Assembly: GCA_965151315.1 (NCBI GenBank)
Contig: CBCTZG010000001.1
Span: forward strand, 34,439-98,438
Direction: 5' to 3'
Origin: Avimonoglobus sp965151315
GTDB lineage: Bacteria; Bacillota; Clostridia; UBA1381
DNA length: 64,000 nt
Both the position numbers and the translations under genes were made by a program. Numbering within the stretch: the first letter of the stretch is position 1; each line of letters opens with the position of its first letter. A model generated the notes under the pieces. It made no database searches and had not been told where the DNA came from. It saw only the letters and a program-made list of their open reading frames with translations. Shown piece by piece: positions 32,852 through 42,243 of the stretch.

Positions 32852-34471
32852 TTACAGAAGTGGATTCTTTATAAATCCTACTTTCCCTTCTAGGGTTTCA
32901 ATAGCAGCAACGCCTTCTGAAAAAGAGTGAAGATGGTTAAAAATATCGTCATATTCAGAAAAATCTTTAAATGACGCTCTGTCTGGAAGAAGAATATTGC
33001 CGTTTTTATCTATATATGAACGAAGGAGCTTATAATTAGTATTATTGCGTACCCATGCAACGCCTTCAGAAAACTCAGAAGCATCATTAAACGAGAAAGG
33101 TATTTGTATTATAGTCTCTTCACCTGTAGAGGTTACATATCCCATAGAACTTTCCCACATTCCGCCTCCACGGACGCGAAGAAGGTTTTCCCTATATCCA
33201 AACATTATTGAGTACCAGCCAAACGGGATATCTATATTTCCGTGTTTATCGATAGTTGCGTATCGGCCTTTTTCACACACAACAGCCTTTCCGCAGGAGA
33301 AGTTTTCCGCGTCATCGTAAATACAAGGAATAACGATTTGACCTTGTTTATTAATAAAACCGCTTTTAACACCAACATCAACCTGAGCAAGATCTTCAGA
33401 AAAATCTGCAGCATAGTCGAATGTAGCGGGAATAACAAAATTTCCAGCAGCGTCTATATAGCCGTATTTGCTGCCAGTTGCAACAGCGGCAAGCCCTTGG
33501 CTGAAATTGCCGGCATAATCAAAAGCAATTGGGATTTTTATTTCCCCGCGGGTATCAATAAATCCATATTTACCGTTCTTTTTAACCCATGCAAGGCCCA
33601 GGCTGAAATCTCCGGCATCATCGTATTCAAATTCTGTGATAAAAGTTCCTTTTTTATCAATAAAAGCATATTTACCAGCTTTCTTAACGCGTGCATACCC
33701 ATCTGCAAATGGATGCGCTATATCAAAGCCGAAATCTATAACAGTCCTACCGTTTTTATCTATATAACCGAATTTACCATTATTTTTTACAGCTGCAAGT
33801 CCGCCGGAAAATAAAATCTGTCTTTCTGAATGTTCATATCTCGGTTCAATCAGCCATTCATGCTTCCTATTGGTTGGCGGCGTTATTTTAAGCATATCAG
33901 CATTTTTATATGTGCGGTACATCAGAAGTTGAGCTTCGGCGCAGGTTATATTACGAAGCGGATCTATGGTATAGTCTGATACACCCTGCATAATTCCGTG
34001 ATGATAAGCATAATTAACATAGTCCTTTGCCCAATAGTCAATATAGCTTTCATCATTAAAATGATAAACGCCGTGAATGGTTATGTCACTTTCAGGTATG
34101 GCCTTTGAAATGGTTTTTACGAGCATAACGCACAGCTGTTCGCGTGAAGCTTTGTTTTCGGGCGCAAATTCGGTTTCGCTGATTCCTGAAACGATCCCTA
34201 GAGAATAAGCACGGAGTATATCTATATTATCTGTATCAGAGAACACGTTTTCAATTTCACGCATACTTTCTTCTCCGCCAAGCTTGTCATAGAGAATCAT
34301 AATAAGCTCACAAAGCTGCTGTCGTGAAATACAGTCTGACAAATTGTTAAAAGATGGCAGTGTAAAGCCTTCTTTTTCTGCTAGCTTGAGCTCATTATCT
34401 TTTGCATAGGCAGTCAAGGAACAGCAGAGCAGAATTAAGAGTATTATTATACTATATATACTTTTTTTCAT
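32852..34471 (-). CDS. Secreted SLH-domain protein with WG repeats
   Basis: 539 residues. Signal peptide about 1-23 (ending AYA). Three SLH-like segments (about 38-190; motifs SRQQLCELI, EFAPENKASREQLCVML, YWAKDYVNYAYHHGIMQGVSDYTIDP). The rest is at least seven WG repeats of about 45 residues, of the form GLAAVKNNGKFGYIDKNGR and IPxxFDYAxxFSxGLA (about 215-530). WG repeats form beta-propeller-like binding surfaces; the combination suggests a wall-anchored sensor or binding protein without visible catalytic residues. It is divergent from the ABC permease operon across a 230-bp interval. Confidence 0.85.
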   Translation of the reverse strand: MKKSIYSIIILLILLCCSLTAYAKDNELKLAEKEGFTLPSFNNLSDCISRQQLCELIMILYDKLGGEESMREIENVFSDTDNIDILRAYSLGIVSGISETEFAPENKASREQLCVMLVKTISKAIPESDITIHGVYHFNDESYIDYWAKDYVNYAYHHGIMQGVSDYTIDPLRNITCAEAQLLMYRTYKNADMLKITPPTNRKHEWLIEPRYEHSERQILFSGGLAAVKNNGKFGYIDKNGRTVIDFGFDIAHPFADGYARVKKAGKYAFIDKKGTFITEFEYDDAGDFSLGLAWVKKNGKYGFIDTRGEIKIPIAFDYAGNFSQGLAAVATGSKYGYIDAAGNFVIPATFDYAADFSEDLAQVDVGVKSGFINKQGQIVIPCIYDDAENFSCGKAVVCEKGRYATIDKHGNIDIPFGWYSIMFGYRENLLRVRGGGMWESSMGYVTSTGEETIIQIPFSFNDASEFSEGVAWVRNNTNYKLLRSYIDKNGNILLPDRASFKDFSEYDDIFNHLHSFSEGVAAIETLEGKVGFIKNPLL

Positions 34472-34702
34472 AGTTACAGAACCTTTCTATTTAATCTTGA
34501 TGTTATATTCAATTTTAATAAAAGAAATTTTTTATGTCAACATCAAGAAAACATATCGACAAAATATTGTACAAAAAGAGCAAAAAAATCCATTTACTAA
34601 TTGTGAACTGCGCAGTAAAATTTAGATAAAATATGGTTTGAGAGAAAGGAGAATTAATATAAATACCATTATTATTCGGGTAATTATATTATATGGAAGG
34701 GT

Positions 34703-35659
34703 ATGATAAAATTACAAATCAAAAATCCGGAAAGCATTAAAAAAATAAAACCTAGAAAGTCGTTAAGAGAAAATTTAGAGTATATATTTATGGTGATGCC
34801 GGGTTTTATACATATCTTGTTATTTTGTTATCTGCCAATGTTTGGGCTGGTCATAGCATTCAAGAATATAGATTATGCAGCTGGGATATTTAACAGTCCG
34901 TGGGCGGGGCTGAAGAATTTTGAGTTTTTATTTCAAAACCCTGATGTTTTTATCGTGATACGAAACACATTGGGGTACAATTTCGTATTTATTGTGTTGG
35001 GGCTGGTTATCCCTGTAATTTTTGCAATGCTTTTAACGCAGATGAGAAGTTCTAAGCTATCAAAGATATATCAGAGTATGATGTTTCTTCCGCACTTTTT
35101 ATCGTGGGTAATCGTGAGTTATATAGTTTTTGCATTTCTTGACTACAACCTGGGAATGGTTAATGAATCTATTTTAAGACCACTTGGACTTGAACCGGAA
35201 AAATGGTATCAGTCTCCTCAGTATTGGCCGTGGATACTTGTTTTCCTCCATGTGTGGAAGGTTACAGGATATAATACAGTCATGTATGTAGCGTCTATTG
35301 CAGGAATTGATGACCAGCTTTACGAAGCGGCTGCGATAGACGGGGCAAGTAAATTCCAGCAGGCGATATATGTTACGCTTCCATCCCTTTCCAATATAAT
35401 GATTATCTTAACAATTCTTGCGATAGGGAAAATATTTAATAGTGATTTCGGGATGTTCTACAACGTTCCTATGGGTTCGGGAATATTGCTTCCAGTTACA
35501 AACACTGTAGATACCTTTGTATATAATGCACTGAAGGTCAGTGGAGATATTGGCATGTCTTCGGCTGCAGGCCTAATTCAGTCGGTAATCGGATTTATCC
35601 TTGTATTTGTTACAAATAAAATCGTGTCAAAAATAGATGATTCAAAAGCGATGTTTTAA
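34703..35659 (+). CDS. Sugar ABC transporter permease, LplB/YteP type
   Basis: 318 residues with six membrane helices and a 30-residue cytoplasmic lead. The EAA loop reads YEAAAIDGASKFQQAIYVTLPSLSNI (about 213-238). It resembles LplB/YteP permeases that import complex oligosaccharides in Firmicutes. The ribosome site GGAAGG is only 2 bp from the ATG, closer than normal. It heads an operon of two permeases, a binding protein, a glycosidase and SLH proteins. No ATPase is encoded here; such systems usually share a distant MsmX-like ATPase. Confidence 0.93.
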   Translation: MIKLQIKNPESIKKIKPRKSLRENLEYIFMVMPGFIHILLFCYLPMFGLVIAFKNIDYAAGIFNSPWAGLKNFEFLFQNPDVFIVIRNTLGYNFVFIVLGLVIPVIFAMLLTQMRSSKLSKIYQSMMFLPHFLSWVIVSYIVFAFLDYNLGMVNESILRPLGLEPEKWYQSPQYWPWILVFLHVWKVTGYNTVMYVASIAGIDDQLYEAAAIDGASKFQQAIYVTLPSLSNIMIILTILAIGKIFNSDFGMFYNVPMGSGILLPVTNTVDTFVYNALKVSGDIGMSSAAGLIQSVIGFILVFVTNKIVSKIDDSKAMF

Positions 35660-35671
35660 GGAGAGCAGAAA

Positions 35672-36583
35672 ATGAAAAAAGTATCAAAATTAGACAATAA
35701 AATATCGCGATGGAGCGATGTCCTTATCAATATCGTATTTATTACGTTTTCTATTTGCTGTTTGTATCCTGTGGGGCTTGTAATCGGGACATCATTTTCT
35801 GATGAGTTGTATCTGCAGGAATTCGGGTACAAGCTTTTTCCGAAAGTAACAAGTTTATATGCTTATGAATATATTCTTGCAAATGCAAAGGCAATCTTGA
35901 GAGCATATGGAATTACTATTTTTGTGACGATAATCGGGACTATGCTAGGTACATTGTTTATAGCTTTGTATGCATATGCAATATCAAGAAAAAACTTTAA
36001 ATTCAGAAGGTTTTTTACCTTTACAATGTTTTTTACAATGCTGTTCAGCGGAGGGATGGTGCCGTGGTATATAGTATGTACAAGGTTTCTGCATATTCAA
36101 AATACAGTCCTTGCTTTAATATGGCCATCGCTTGTCAGTGCATGGAATGTAATGATAATGCGTACATTTTTTTCGACAAGTGTTCCGGATGCGGTGGTTG
36201 AATCCGCACGAATTGACGGGGCAAATGAAATAGGTATATTCTTCAGAATAGTCGTGCCGATATCTATTCCGGGACTGGCTACAATTGCATTGTTTATGAC
36301 GCTCTCATATTGGAATGACTGGTATAATCCTTTGATGCTTACGACAGATGCGGAGCTGTCAAATCTACAGTATTATTTGTACCGGATACTTCAAAACCTT
36401 CAGATACTAACCGATTCATCAAGTGCAGCATATGCAAACGGCGGCGGAGTCCTGCAGGAACTCCCGAAAGAAAGTGCCCGGATGGCAATATGTGTTCTTG
36501 CAATAGGTCCTATAGTTTTGGCATATCCATTCTTTCAGCGGTATTTTGTCAAGGGGCTTACTGTAGGCGCGGTTAAGGGTTAA
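35672..36583 (+). CDS. Carbohydrate ABC transporter permease, LplC/YtcP type
   Basis: 303 residues, six membrane helices, EAA loop VVESARIDGANEIGIFFRIVVPIS (about 185-208) and a C-terminal YPFFQRYFVKGLTVGAVKG, diagnostic of the YtcP/LplC group. AAGGAGA precedes the ATG, 12 bp after the first permease. It forms the membrane pore with the preceding subunit. Confidence 0.94.
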   Translation: MKKVSKLDNKISRWSDVLINIVFITFSICCLYPVGLVIGTSFSDELYLQEFGYKLFPKVTSLYAYEYILANAKAILRAYGITIFVTIIGTMLGTLFIALYAYAISRKNFKFRRFFTFTMFFTMLFSGGMVPWYIVCTRFLHIQNTVLALIWPSLVSAWNVMIMRTFFSTSVPDAVVESARIDGANEIGIFFRIVVPISIPGLATIALFMTLSYWNDWYNPLMLTTDAELSNLQYYLYRILQNLQILTDSSSAAYANGGGVLQELPKESARMAICVLAIGPIVLAYPFFQRYFVKGLTVGAVKG

Positions 36584-36622
36584 ATATAAAAAATCATTTT
36601 ACATATTTAAGGAGGATAAACT

Positions 36623-38068
36623 ATGAAAAAATTAATCGCACTAAGCCTTGTAGCGGCAATTGGTATGACATGTACGCTAACCGGTTGTAAAAAGTCAGAA
36701 GAGGTGGCAGATAATAAGTCACCATATGAAATTGACTGGTTCTTTATCGGAACTGATCAGCCCGATACAGAATTAGTTGAAGAAAAGGTAAATGAGTATG
36801 TTAAAGATTCACTTAATGTTACCGTAAAACTGCATGCACTTGAATGGGGCGCATATAGACAGAAGATAAACACAATGATTGCAGGAAGCGAGAAGTTCGA
36901 CATTTGCTTCACAGATAAGGAAAGCTATGTACCGCATGCTACAAGGAATGCATACCTCCCATTAAATGAGTTGATGGACCAATATGCGCCGAAGACGAAA
37001 GAGATTATAGGAGAGGATTTCCTCAAGGGCTCGCAAATCAATGGAAAGAACTATGCAATCCCTTCGAACAAAGACAAGGGTCACAGTATGGGAATCGTAT
37101 ACCGCAAGGATATTGCGCAAAAGCATGGGCTTGAGGAGAAAATTCAAGCTGCAAAATCACTCAAAGAGCTTGAGCCGATTCTTGAGTACATAAAGGAAAA
37201 CGAGCCGTCGTTTATACCGCTTAAAGAAGCAAAGGGAGTAAGTGAGATAGAGTTTATAGATATGGATGTTGTCGCATTCCCTGCGGCATTTTATCCGAAT
37301 TCAACAGACGGGAAAGTTGTAAATATGGTTGAAACGCAGGAGTTTGCAGATGCAGTAAAGTCAACCCGCAGCAGATATGTAAAGGGATATCTGAATCAAG
37401 GCGGAAGTATTGGCGGAACGGCAACCAGTAAATATTTTTGCGAGGTTCAGCTTTTAAAACCTGGAAAAGCGGAAGAATTGGCGTCAAATAAGGATTATGA
37501 ATTAGGACAAGTATCAATGACCCCAGCGAGGATGCTTATATCTGACACGATGGGCGCGATGATGGCTATTTCAAGGACGTCAAAAAATCCGGAAAGAGTA
37601 ATGCAGTTCCTTGAACAGTTTAATACGGATCCGTATTTACATAACCTTATTGTTTTTGGTATAGAGGGTAAACACTATACAAAGATTTCGGAAAACAGAA
37701 TTGAGCTTATTCCGAATTCGGGATACGGTTTTGCGTCAATGAGATGGGAGTTCGGGAATACTTTCCTGCAGTACCTTGTAAAAGGTGAGCTTGATGATAA
37801 GGTTGAAAAAATGCAGGAGTTTAATAAGTCGCTCGTTAAATCAAACTATCTTGGATTTAACTTTGACTCAGAGCCGGTAAAAACAGAGCTCAGCGCATGC
37901 CTGAACGTAAAGACAGAGTTTGAGTCAAGCTGCGGGGAAGGGCTTGAAGACCCGGAAACGCTTCTTCCGAGATATATTGATAAGCTGAAGCGTGCAGGTG
38001 CAGATAAGATTGTGGAAGAAGTCCAGCGTCAGTATGACGAATGGAAAGCAAACAACCAAACGGAGTAA
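36623..38068 (+). CDS. Sugar-binding lipoprotein, DUF3502 type (LplA-like)
   Basis: 481 residues. Lipoprotein signal peptide with lipobox LTGC (Cys about 22). Periplasmic-binding fold of cluster-D type: YEIDWFFIGTDQPDTELVEEKVNEY, FDICFTDKE, and a C-terminal DUF3502-like tail (PERVMQFLEQFNTDPYLHNLIVFGIEGKHYTKI to GADKIVEEVQRQYDEW). It delivers oligosaccharide to the two permeases encoded just before it. AAGGAGG precedes the ATG. It is related to the partial protein at the start of the window. Confidence 0.93.
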   Translation: MKKLIALSLVAAIGMTCTLTGCKKSEEVADNKSPYEIDWFFIGTDQPDTELVEEKVNEYVKDSLNVTVKLHALEWGAYRQKINTMIAGSEKFDICFTDKESYVPHATRNAYLPLNELMDQYAPKTKEIIGEDFLKGSQINGKNYAIPSNKDKGHSMGIVYRKDIAQKHGLEEKIQAAKSLKELEPILEYIKENEPSFIPLKEAKGVSEIEFIDMDVVAFPAAFYPNSTDGKVVNMVETQEFADAVKSTRSRYVKGYLNQGGSIGGTATSKYFCEVQLLKPGKAEELASNKDYELGQVSMTPARMLISDTMGAMMAISRTSKNPERVMQFLEQFNTDPYLHNLIVFGIEGKHYTKISENRIELIPNSGYGFASMRWEFGNTFLQYLVKGELDDKVEKMQEFNKSLVKSNYLGFNFDSEPVKTELSACLNVKTEFESSCGEGLEDPETLLPRYIDKLKRAGADKIVEEVQRQYDEWKANNQTE

Positions 38069-38072
38069 GTTT

Positions 38073-40292
38073 ATGAAAAAAACATCTTTATTTTTGATAT
38101 GCATAATATTCATGATACAAACAGTATCTTTTGCATACGAACAACCTGTGGGAACGCCCGATATGTCATCATGGTTTGCGTGGGAGGATCCCGACGACAG
38201 TGAGGCCTTCGGTACGCCGTTGGACGCGTCCTTTCTTTTGGACGCGCCGGCGGGCAAGCATGGATATATAAAAGCAGACGGTGAAAATATGTACTTTGAG
38301 GACGGCACCCGTGCAAGATTTTGGGGAACGAATATTGCGGGCCAGGCAGTTTGGCAGAGTACGGATCCCAAGGTAGCAAAAGAGAACATAGAAAAAATAT
38401 GCGACCGTATTGCAAGATCAGGCTATAACCTTGTACGCCTGCACCAGATGGACGCTACATTCAGCAAACAGAATATTTTCGGATTTTCGTCAACCACAAG
38501 AAAGCTTGACCCCGTTGAAATGGATAAAGTATTTTATTGGATAAAATGCCTTAAAGAACGCGGCGTATATATTTATCTTGATTTGAATGTGTGTCGTGAT
38601 ACAACGCTGCCCGAGGATGGAATAAAGCAAGGAAATACGTTTACGTGGTACAGGCAATGCGGAATCTTTGATCCGTACCTGATAGAATTGCAAAAGGAAT
38701 ATGCACAGCAGCTTCTTACAGCAATGAACCCTTACACGGGGATGGAAATCGGTAAAGATCCTGCGGTTGTCATGATCGGCGTGTTAAATGAAAATGGCCT
38801 TATAGGGATATCCCAAAGAGGGAGCGGCTTGGTTACGGGCTCAATAAAAGGCAGCTATTACCAGGCACAGCTGCAGTCTAAATTCAATACATGGCTGATA
38901 GAACAGTATGATACTAGGGAAAAGCTAAAGCAGGCATGGGCGGAGGAAGGCGCAGTCGGGCTTGAAAATGATGAAAATCAATTCGAAGGAACTGTAAGGA
39001 TCCCGTCTGATTACCAGACAGAAACTGTCGGATACAGCAAACAGCGCAGAGACGACATATATAAGTTTATGTATTATATAACTGAAATAATGTATGTCGA
39101 CATGATAGATTATCTTAAAAAGGATCTGGGAATAAAGTGTCTGGTTACAGGCTCTAACATAGGCCGTGATACAGACAGGCCTTTTTCGGGACATTTATTG
39201 ATGAAGACATCTGATTTCCATGACCGTCATTCATACAAGTCGCATCCGGAAGGATACGGACTGGCTCCGGGGTCGAAGATTACCAATCATCTTACTATGA
39301 CCATTATAGGCGGCAATGAGCTTTTACAGTATACGGCATGGAACAAGCCGTATGACTTCCCCTATATAATAGGTGAATGGCAGCAATGCTCGCCTGGGTC
39401 GTATGCTTCTGAAGCAGAGCCGTATATGGCGGTAATGTCAAGCTTCCAGAACTGGAATACAATATCTTTTGACTTACTATCAGAAAATTTGTTTGATGAG
39501 GGGAACGGCCGCCTGGGCAATTTCTTTGATACATACTATGACCCGCAGCATTGCGCGCTTGCGAATTCCGCGGCGGTTATTTTCCACAGACATGATGTGA
39601 ATGAGGCAGAACTGGAATACTTTGTTCCAGCAGATTACGAAAGCCTTTCAGATTCTGACTGGAGTTATCTGAACGGATATGAAAATGCATGGGCGTATGG
39701 AAAAGTAGGGATTATGATGACTGATCTCAGGGACAATCCTGAGGCGCGTCAGAAGGAAAACCTGAAAAAAATGATTGAGAAGTGCAGAAATAATGAACCG
39801 CAGAGCGACCAGATTGACTGGAACCGCCGAAGCGGAATTATGACGGTAGATACAGACTATTCCAATGTTGCGCTGGGTCTTATCGGAAAGAAGCCTATAG
39901 ATTTTGATAAATCACGGATCACTGTAGACAATGATTTTGCCGCAGTTACTCTTATTTCAACGAATGATAAAACACTTGAGGAAACAGAATCAATGCTTCT
40001 TACGGTTATGGCAAGAGCCCGCAACACAGGAATGCAGTTATCTGAAAATGGTATAGACATAATTTCCGCAGGTAAGTCTCCGGTGCTTGTTGAACCTGTG
40101 AGCGGAAATGCTGTGTTGAAGACCAAAGATAGCATTAAGGTTTACGCATTAAACACATCCGGAAAAAGAATAGAGGAAGTACCTGTAGCAAAAACAAGGG
40201 ATGGATACTATACCTTTGATTTTGATGGAAATAAATATAGAACAGTGTATTATGAAATAGTACAGGAAAAGGAGCAGACCAATGAGAATTAG
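38073..40292 (+). CDS. Secreted TIM-barrel glycoside hydrolase (clan GH-A like), family unassigned
   Basis: 739 residues. Signal peptide about 1-18 (ending SFA). Residues 20-500 form a GH5-like barrel: FEDGTRARFWGTNIAGQA, IARSGYNLVRLHQMD, RGVYIYLDLNV. The acid/base Glu is in VLNENGLIG (about 239) and the nucleophile Glu in YIIGEWQQC (about 434). A C-terminal beta domain follows (about 590-735; GNAVLKTKDSIKVYALNTSGKRIEEVP). It is closely similar in plan to 48094-51912. The start at 38073 follows CGGAGT, 4 bp after the binding-protein stop. Its substrate is unknown, probably an extracellular plant or microbial glycan. Confidence 0.82.
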   Translation: MKKTSLFLICIIFMIQTVSFAYEQPVGTPDMSSWFAWEDPDDSEAFGTPLDASFLLDAPAGKHGYIKADGENMYFEDGTRARFWGTNIAGQAVWQSTDPKVAKENIEKICDRIARSGYNLVRLHQMDATFSKQNIFGFSSTTRKLDPVEMDKVFYWIKCLKERGVYIYLDLNVCRDTTLPEDGIKQGNTFTWYRQCGIFDPYLIELQKEYAQQLLTAMNPYTGMEIGKDPAVVMIGVLNENGLIGISQRGSGLVTGSIKGSYYQAQLQSKFNTWLIEQYDTREKLKQAWAEEGAVGLENDENQFEGTVRIPSDYQTETVGYSKQRRDDIYKFMYYITEIMYVDMIDYLKKDLGIKCLVTGSNIGRDTDRPFSGHLLMKTSDFHDRHSYKSHPEGYGLAPGSKITNHLTMTIIGGNELLQYTAWNKPYDFPYIIGEWQQCSPGSYASEAEPYMAVMSSFQNWNTISFDLLSENLFDEGNGRLGNFFDTYYDPQHCALANSAAVIFHRHDVNEAELEYFVPADYESLSDSDWSYLNGYENAWAYGKVGIMMTDLRDNPEARQKENLKKMIEKCRNNEPQSDQIDWNRRSGIMTVDTDYSNVALGLIGKKPIDFDKSRITVDNDFAAVTLISTNDKTLEETESMLLTVMARARNTGMQLSENGIDIISAGKSPVLVEPVSGNAVLKTKDSIKVYALNTSGKRIEEVPVAKTRDGYYTFDFDGNKYRTVYYEIVQEKEQTNEN

Positions 40293-42225
40293 GCTAATAT
40301 GTATTATCTTGGCCATATCTGTAATGGCATCGCTGCCTGCGGCTGCGGTATCAACCGACGATGCTTCTAATATACAGGCAATAGAGGAAATATCATCTGT
40401 GGTACCTGTTGACGCGGTTAACGCGGCATCGCCTGAACAAATGCAGGCAACACTTTTACTGTATAAGGATACGCTTGGCATTGCTGACGCATATGAACGC
40501 TATATACTTATGCCTGCAATGCAGTCTGTAATAAATGAAAATATGTCGAAAAAAACCTTTATAGATGGAGCAGAAATAAAGACGTATTTTGAAAGATTAA
40601 TAAATGATATCTCAGAATATGGCAAAATGCAAATAACAACCAAATTTGTTATAGGAGAAGAGGATATAACAGTCAGTGTGGCGACTGACAGACAGAATGA
40701 AAAGCTTATACTGACTGTGTTTAAGCCGTCGGAACAGGAATATTCAATGGCAGATATCACTGAACAAAATGCAGAAGCGATTATCGGTTTTGTCTATCAA
40801 GACTATACGGATGAAAATGGAAACCACAGTTTTACTTTCCGAATGCCCGAAGAATCACCGGCAGGCGAATATGTTATAAAGGTATCATGTAACGGAATGA
40901 GCGCGATGATTGAGGATTTACGGACGTCTTCGTTTTATTATGCAGATGAACTGGAAATGGAGCGCGCCAGAGAAGCTGTGAACAAGGCTACTGTAGATAC
41001 GATTGAACAAGCTATTTCACACCCATGTTTTAACTTTGATTTGGGAGAGATCTATAAAAATAATAAAGAGGAAATAAATAAGGCGATTATTGATTTGCGT
41101 GACAACCAGGGCGCTTTTAAAAGCGCAGATGAAATATACCGCGCATTTTATACAGCACAGGTGATCGCAGGCCTCAAAAACAGAAGTATTGCTTTGGCGG
41201 ATATGAAACTTGCGGCAGAGAAAGCGAATATCATATATCCCGAAAACTATGATAAGTATGCAGAATACACTTCCGAAATAATTGAAAATAATTTTCCGCA
41301 GAAGTGGTCTGTTGAATCGATAGAGGAATTGCTCCGTCTTTCATATGCTCTTGCAGCGCTGAACAACGGAACCAGAGAGGAGGCTTCGGAAATATTAAGC
41401 GCGTATGCGGATGAGCTTAGACTCACAGGAACATCAGAGTATAAAGAATATGTGGCGCTTGGAAGCAATACCAACGAGATTGATGCTAAAATCACGAACA
41501 AGAACTATTTAAAAGCTTCTGAGGTTCTTTCCGCACTTAGCACGGCCTTATCAGAACGTGTGTATGAAGAGGATGTAACACGTCCGAGCGGCGGCAGCGG
41601 CGGACATAGCCCATCCTCAGGCGGAATGGTGGTTATATCGCCAACAACTGTAGGCGATACTGCGGTTGCTCCTCAAACCGTAGAATATGAAAATGTATTT
41701 AAAGATATGGATTCGGCAGAATGGGCGAAAATTAGTGTAAATTATTTGGCATCAGTCGGCGTGTTAAACGGAGACGGCAGCGGAAACTATTATCCCAATC
41801 ATAATATGACCCGTGCTGAATTTGTAAAAATGCTTGTGATGGCGTTTAAGCTGTATGATGAAGAGGCAGACAGTAATTTTGCTGATTCGACAGATGAAGA
41901 CTGGCATTATAGGTATGTATCAAGTGCGTACCATGCAGGAATTGCAAGCGGAATAACAGAAGATACGTTTGGTGTTAACGACTTAATTACGCGCCAGCAG
42001 GCCGCAGTTATGATTGACAGAGCCAATAATCAGGCAGAAAAGAGCATACGGGAATATCAGGCATTTGCAGACGAAAATGAAATTGCGGAATATGCTGTTG
42101 AGAGCGTTCGCAGGCTGTATTGCGCAGGAATTATAAATGGCATGGATCGTGAAAATTTTGCACCATCACAAAGTCTTACAAGGGCACAGGCTGCGGTTAT
42201 GATATACAATACGATTAAAGCATAA
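40282..42225 (+). CDS. SLH-domain cell-surface protein
   Basis: 647 residues; its start overlaps the glycosidase stop by 11 bp, so translation is coupled. Signal peptide about 1-22 (ending AAA). Residues 40-420 are mostly helical and unrecognised, with a beta segment (about 120-215; PEESPAGEYVIKVSCNG, typical of SLH-associated Ig-like parts). A Gly/Ser linker (GGSGGHSPSSGG, about 438) leads to three C-terminal SLH repeats (about 470-647; GVLNGDGSGNYYPNHNMTRAEF, GIASGITEDTFGVNDLITRQQ, GIINGMDRENFAPSQSLTRAQ). It is a wall-anchored protein, perhaps a docking or spacer partner for the adjacent enzymes; no catalytic motif is seen. Confidence 0.85.
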   Translation: MRIRLICIILAISVMASLPAAAVSTDDASNIQAIEEISSVVPVDAVNAASPEQMQATLLLYKDTLGIADAYERYILMPAMQSVINENMSKKTFIDGAEIKTYFERLINDISEYGKMQITTKFVIGEEDITVSVATDRQNEKLILTVFKPSEQEYSMADITEQNAEAIIGFVYQDYTDENGNHSFTFRMPEESPAGEYVIKVSCNGMSAMIEDLRTSSFYYADELEMERAREAVNKATVDTIEQAISHPCFNFDLGEIYKNNKEEINKAIIDLRDNQGAFKSADEIYRAFYTAQVIAGLKNRSIALADMKLAAEKANIIYPENYDKYAEYTSEIIENNFPQKWSVESIEELLRLSYALAALNNGTREEASEILSAYADELRLTGTSEYKEYVALGSNTNEIDAKITNKNYLKASEVLSALSTALSERVYEEDVTRPSGGSGGHSPSSGGMVVISPTTVGDTAVAPQTVEYENVFKDMDSAEWAKISVNYLASVGVLNGDGSGNYYPNHNMTRAEFVKMLVMAFKLYDEEADSNFADSTDEDWHYRYVSSAYHAGIASGITEDTFGVNDLITRQQAAVMIDRANNQAEKSIREYQAFADENEIAEYAVESVRRLYCAGIINGMDRENFAPSQSLTRAQAAVMIYNTIKA

Positions 42226-42243
42226 TGAAGAGGAGGGAATAGG

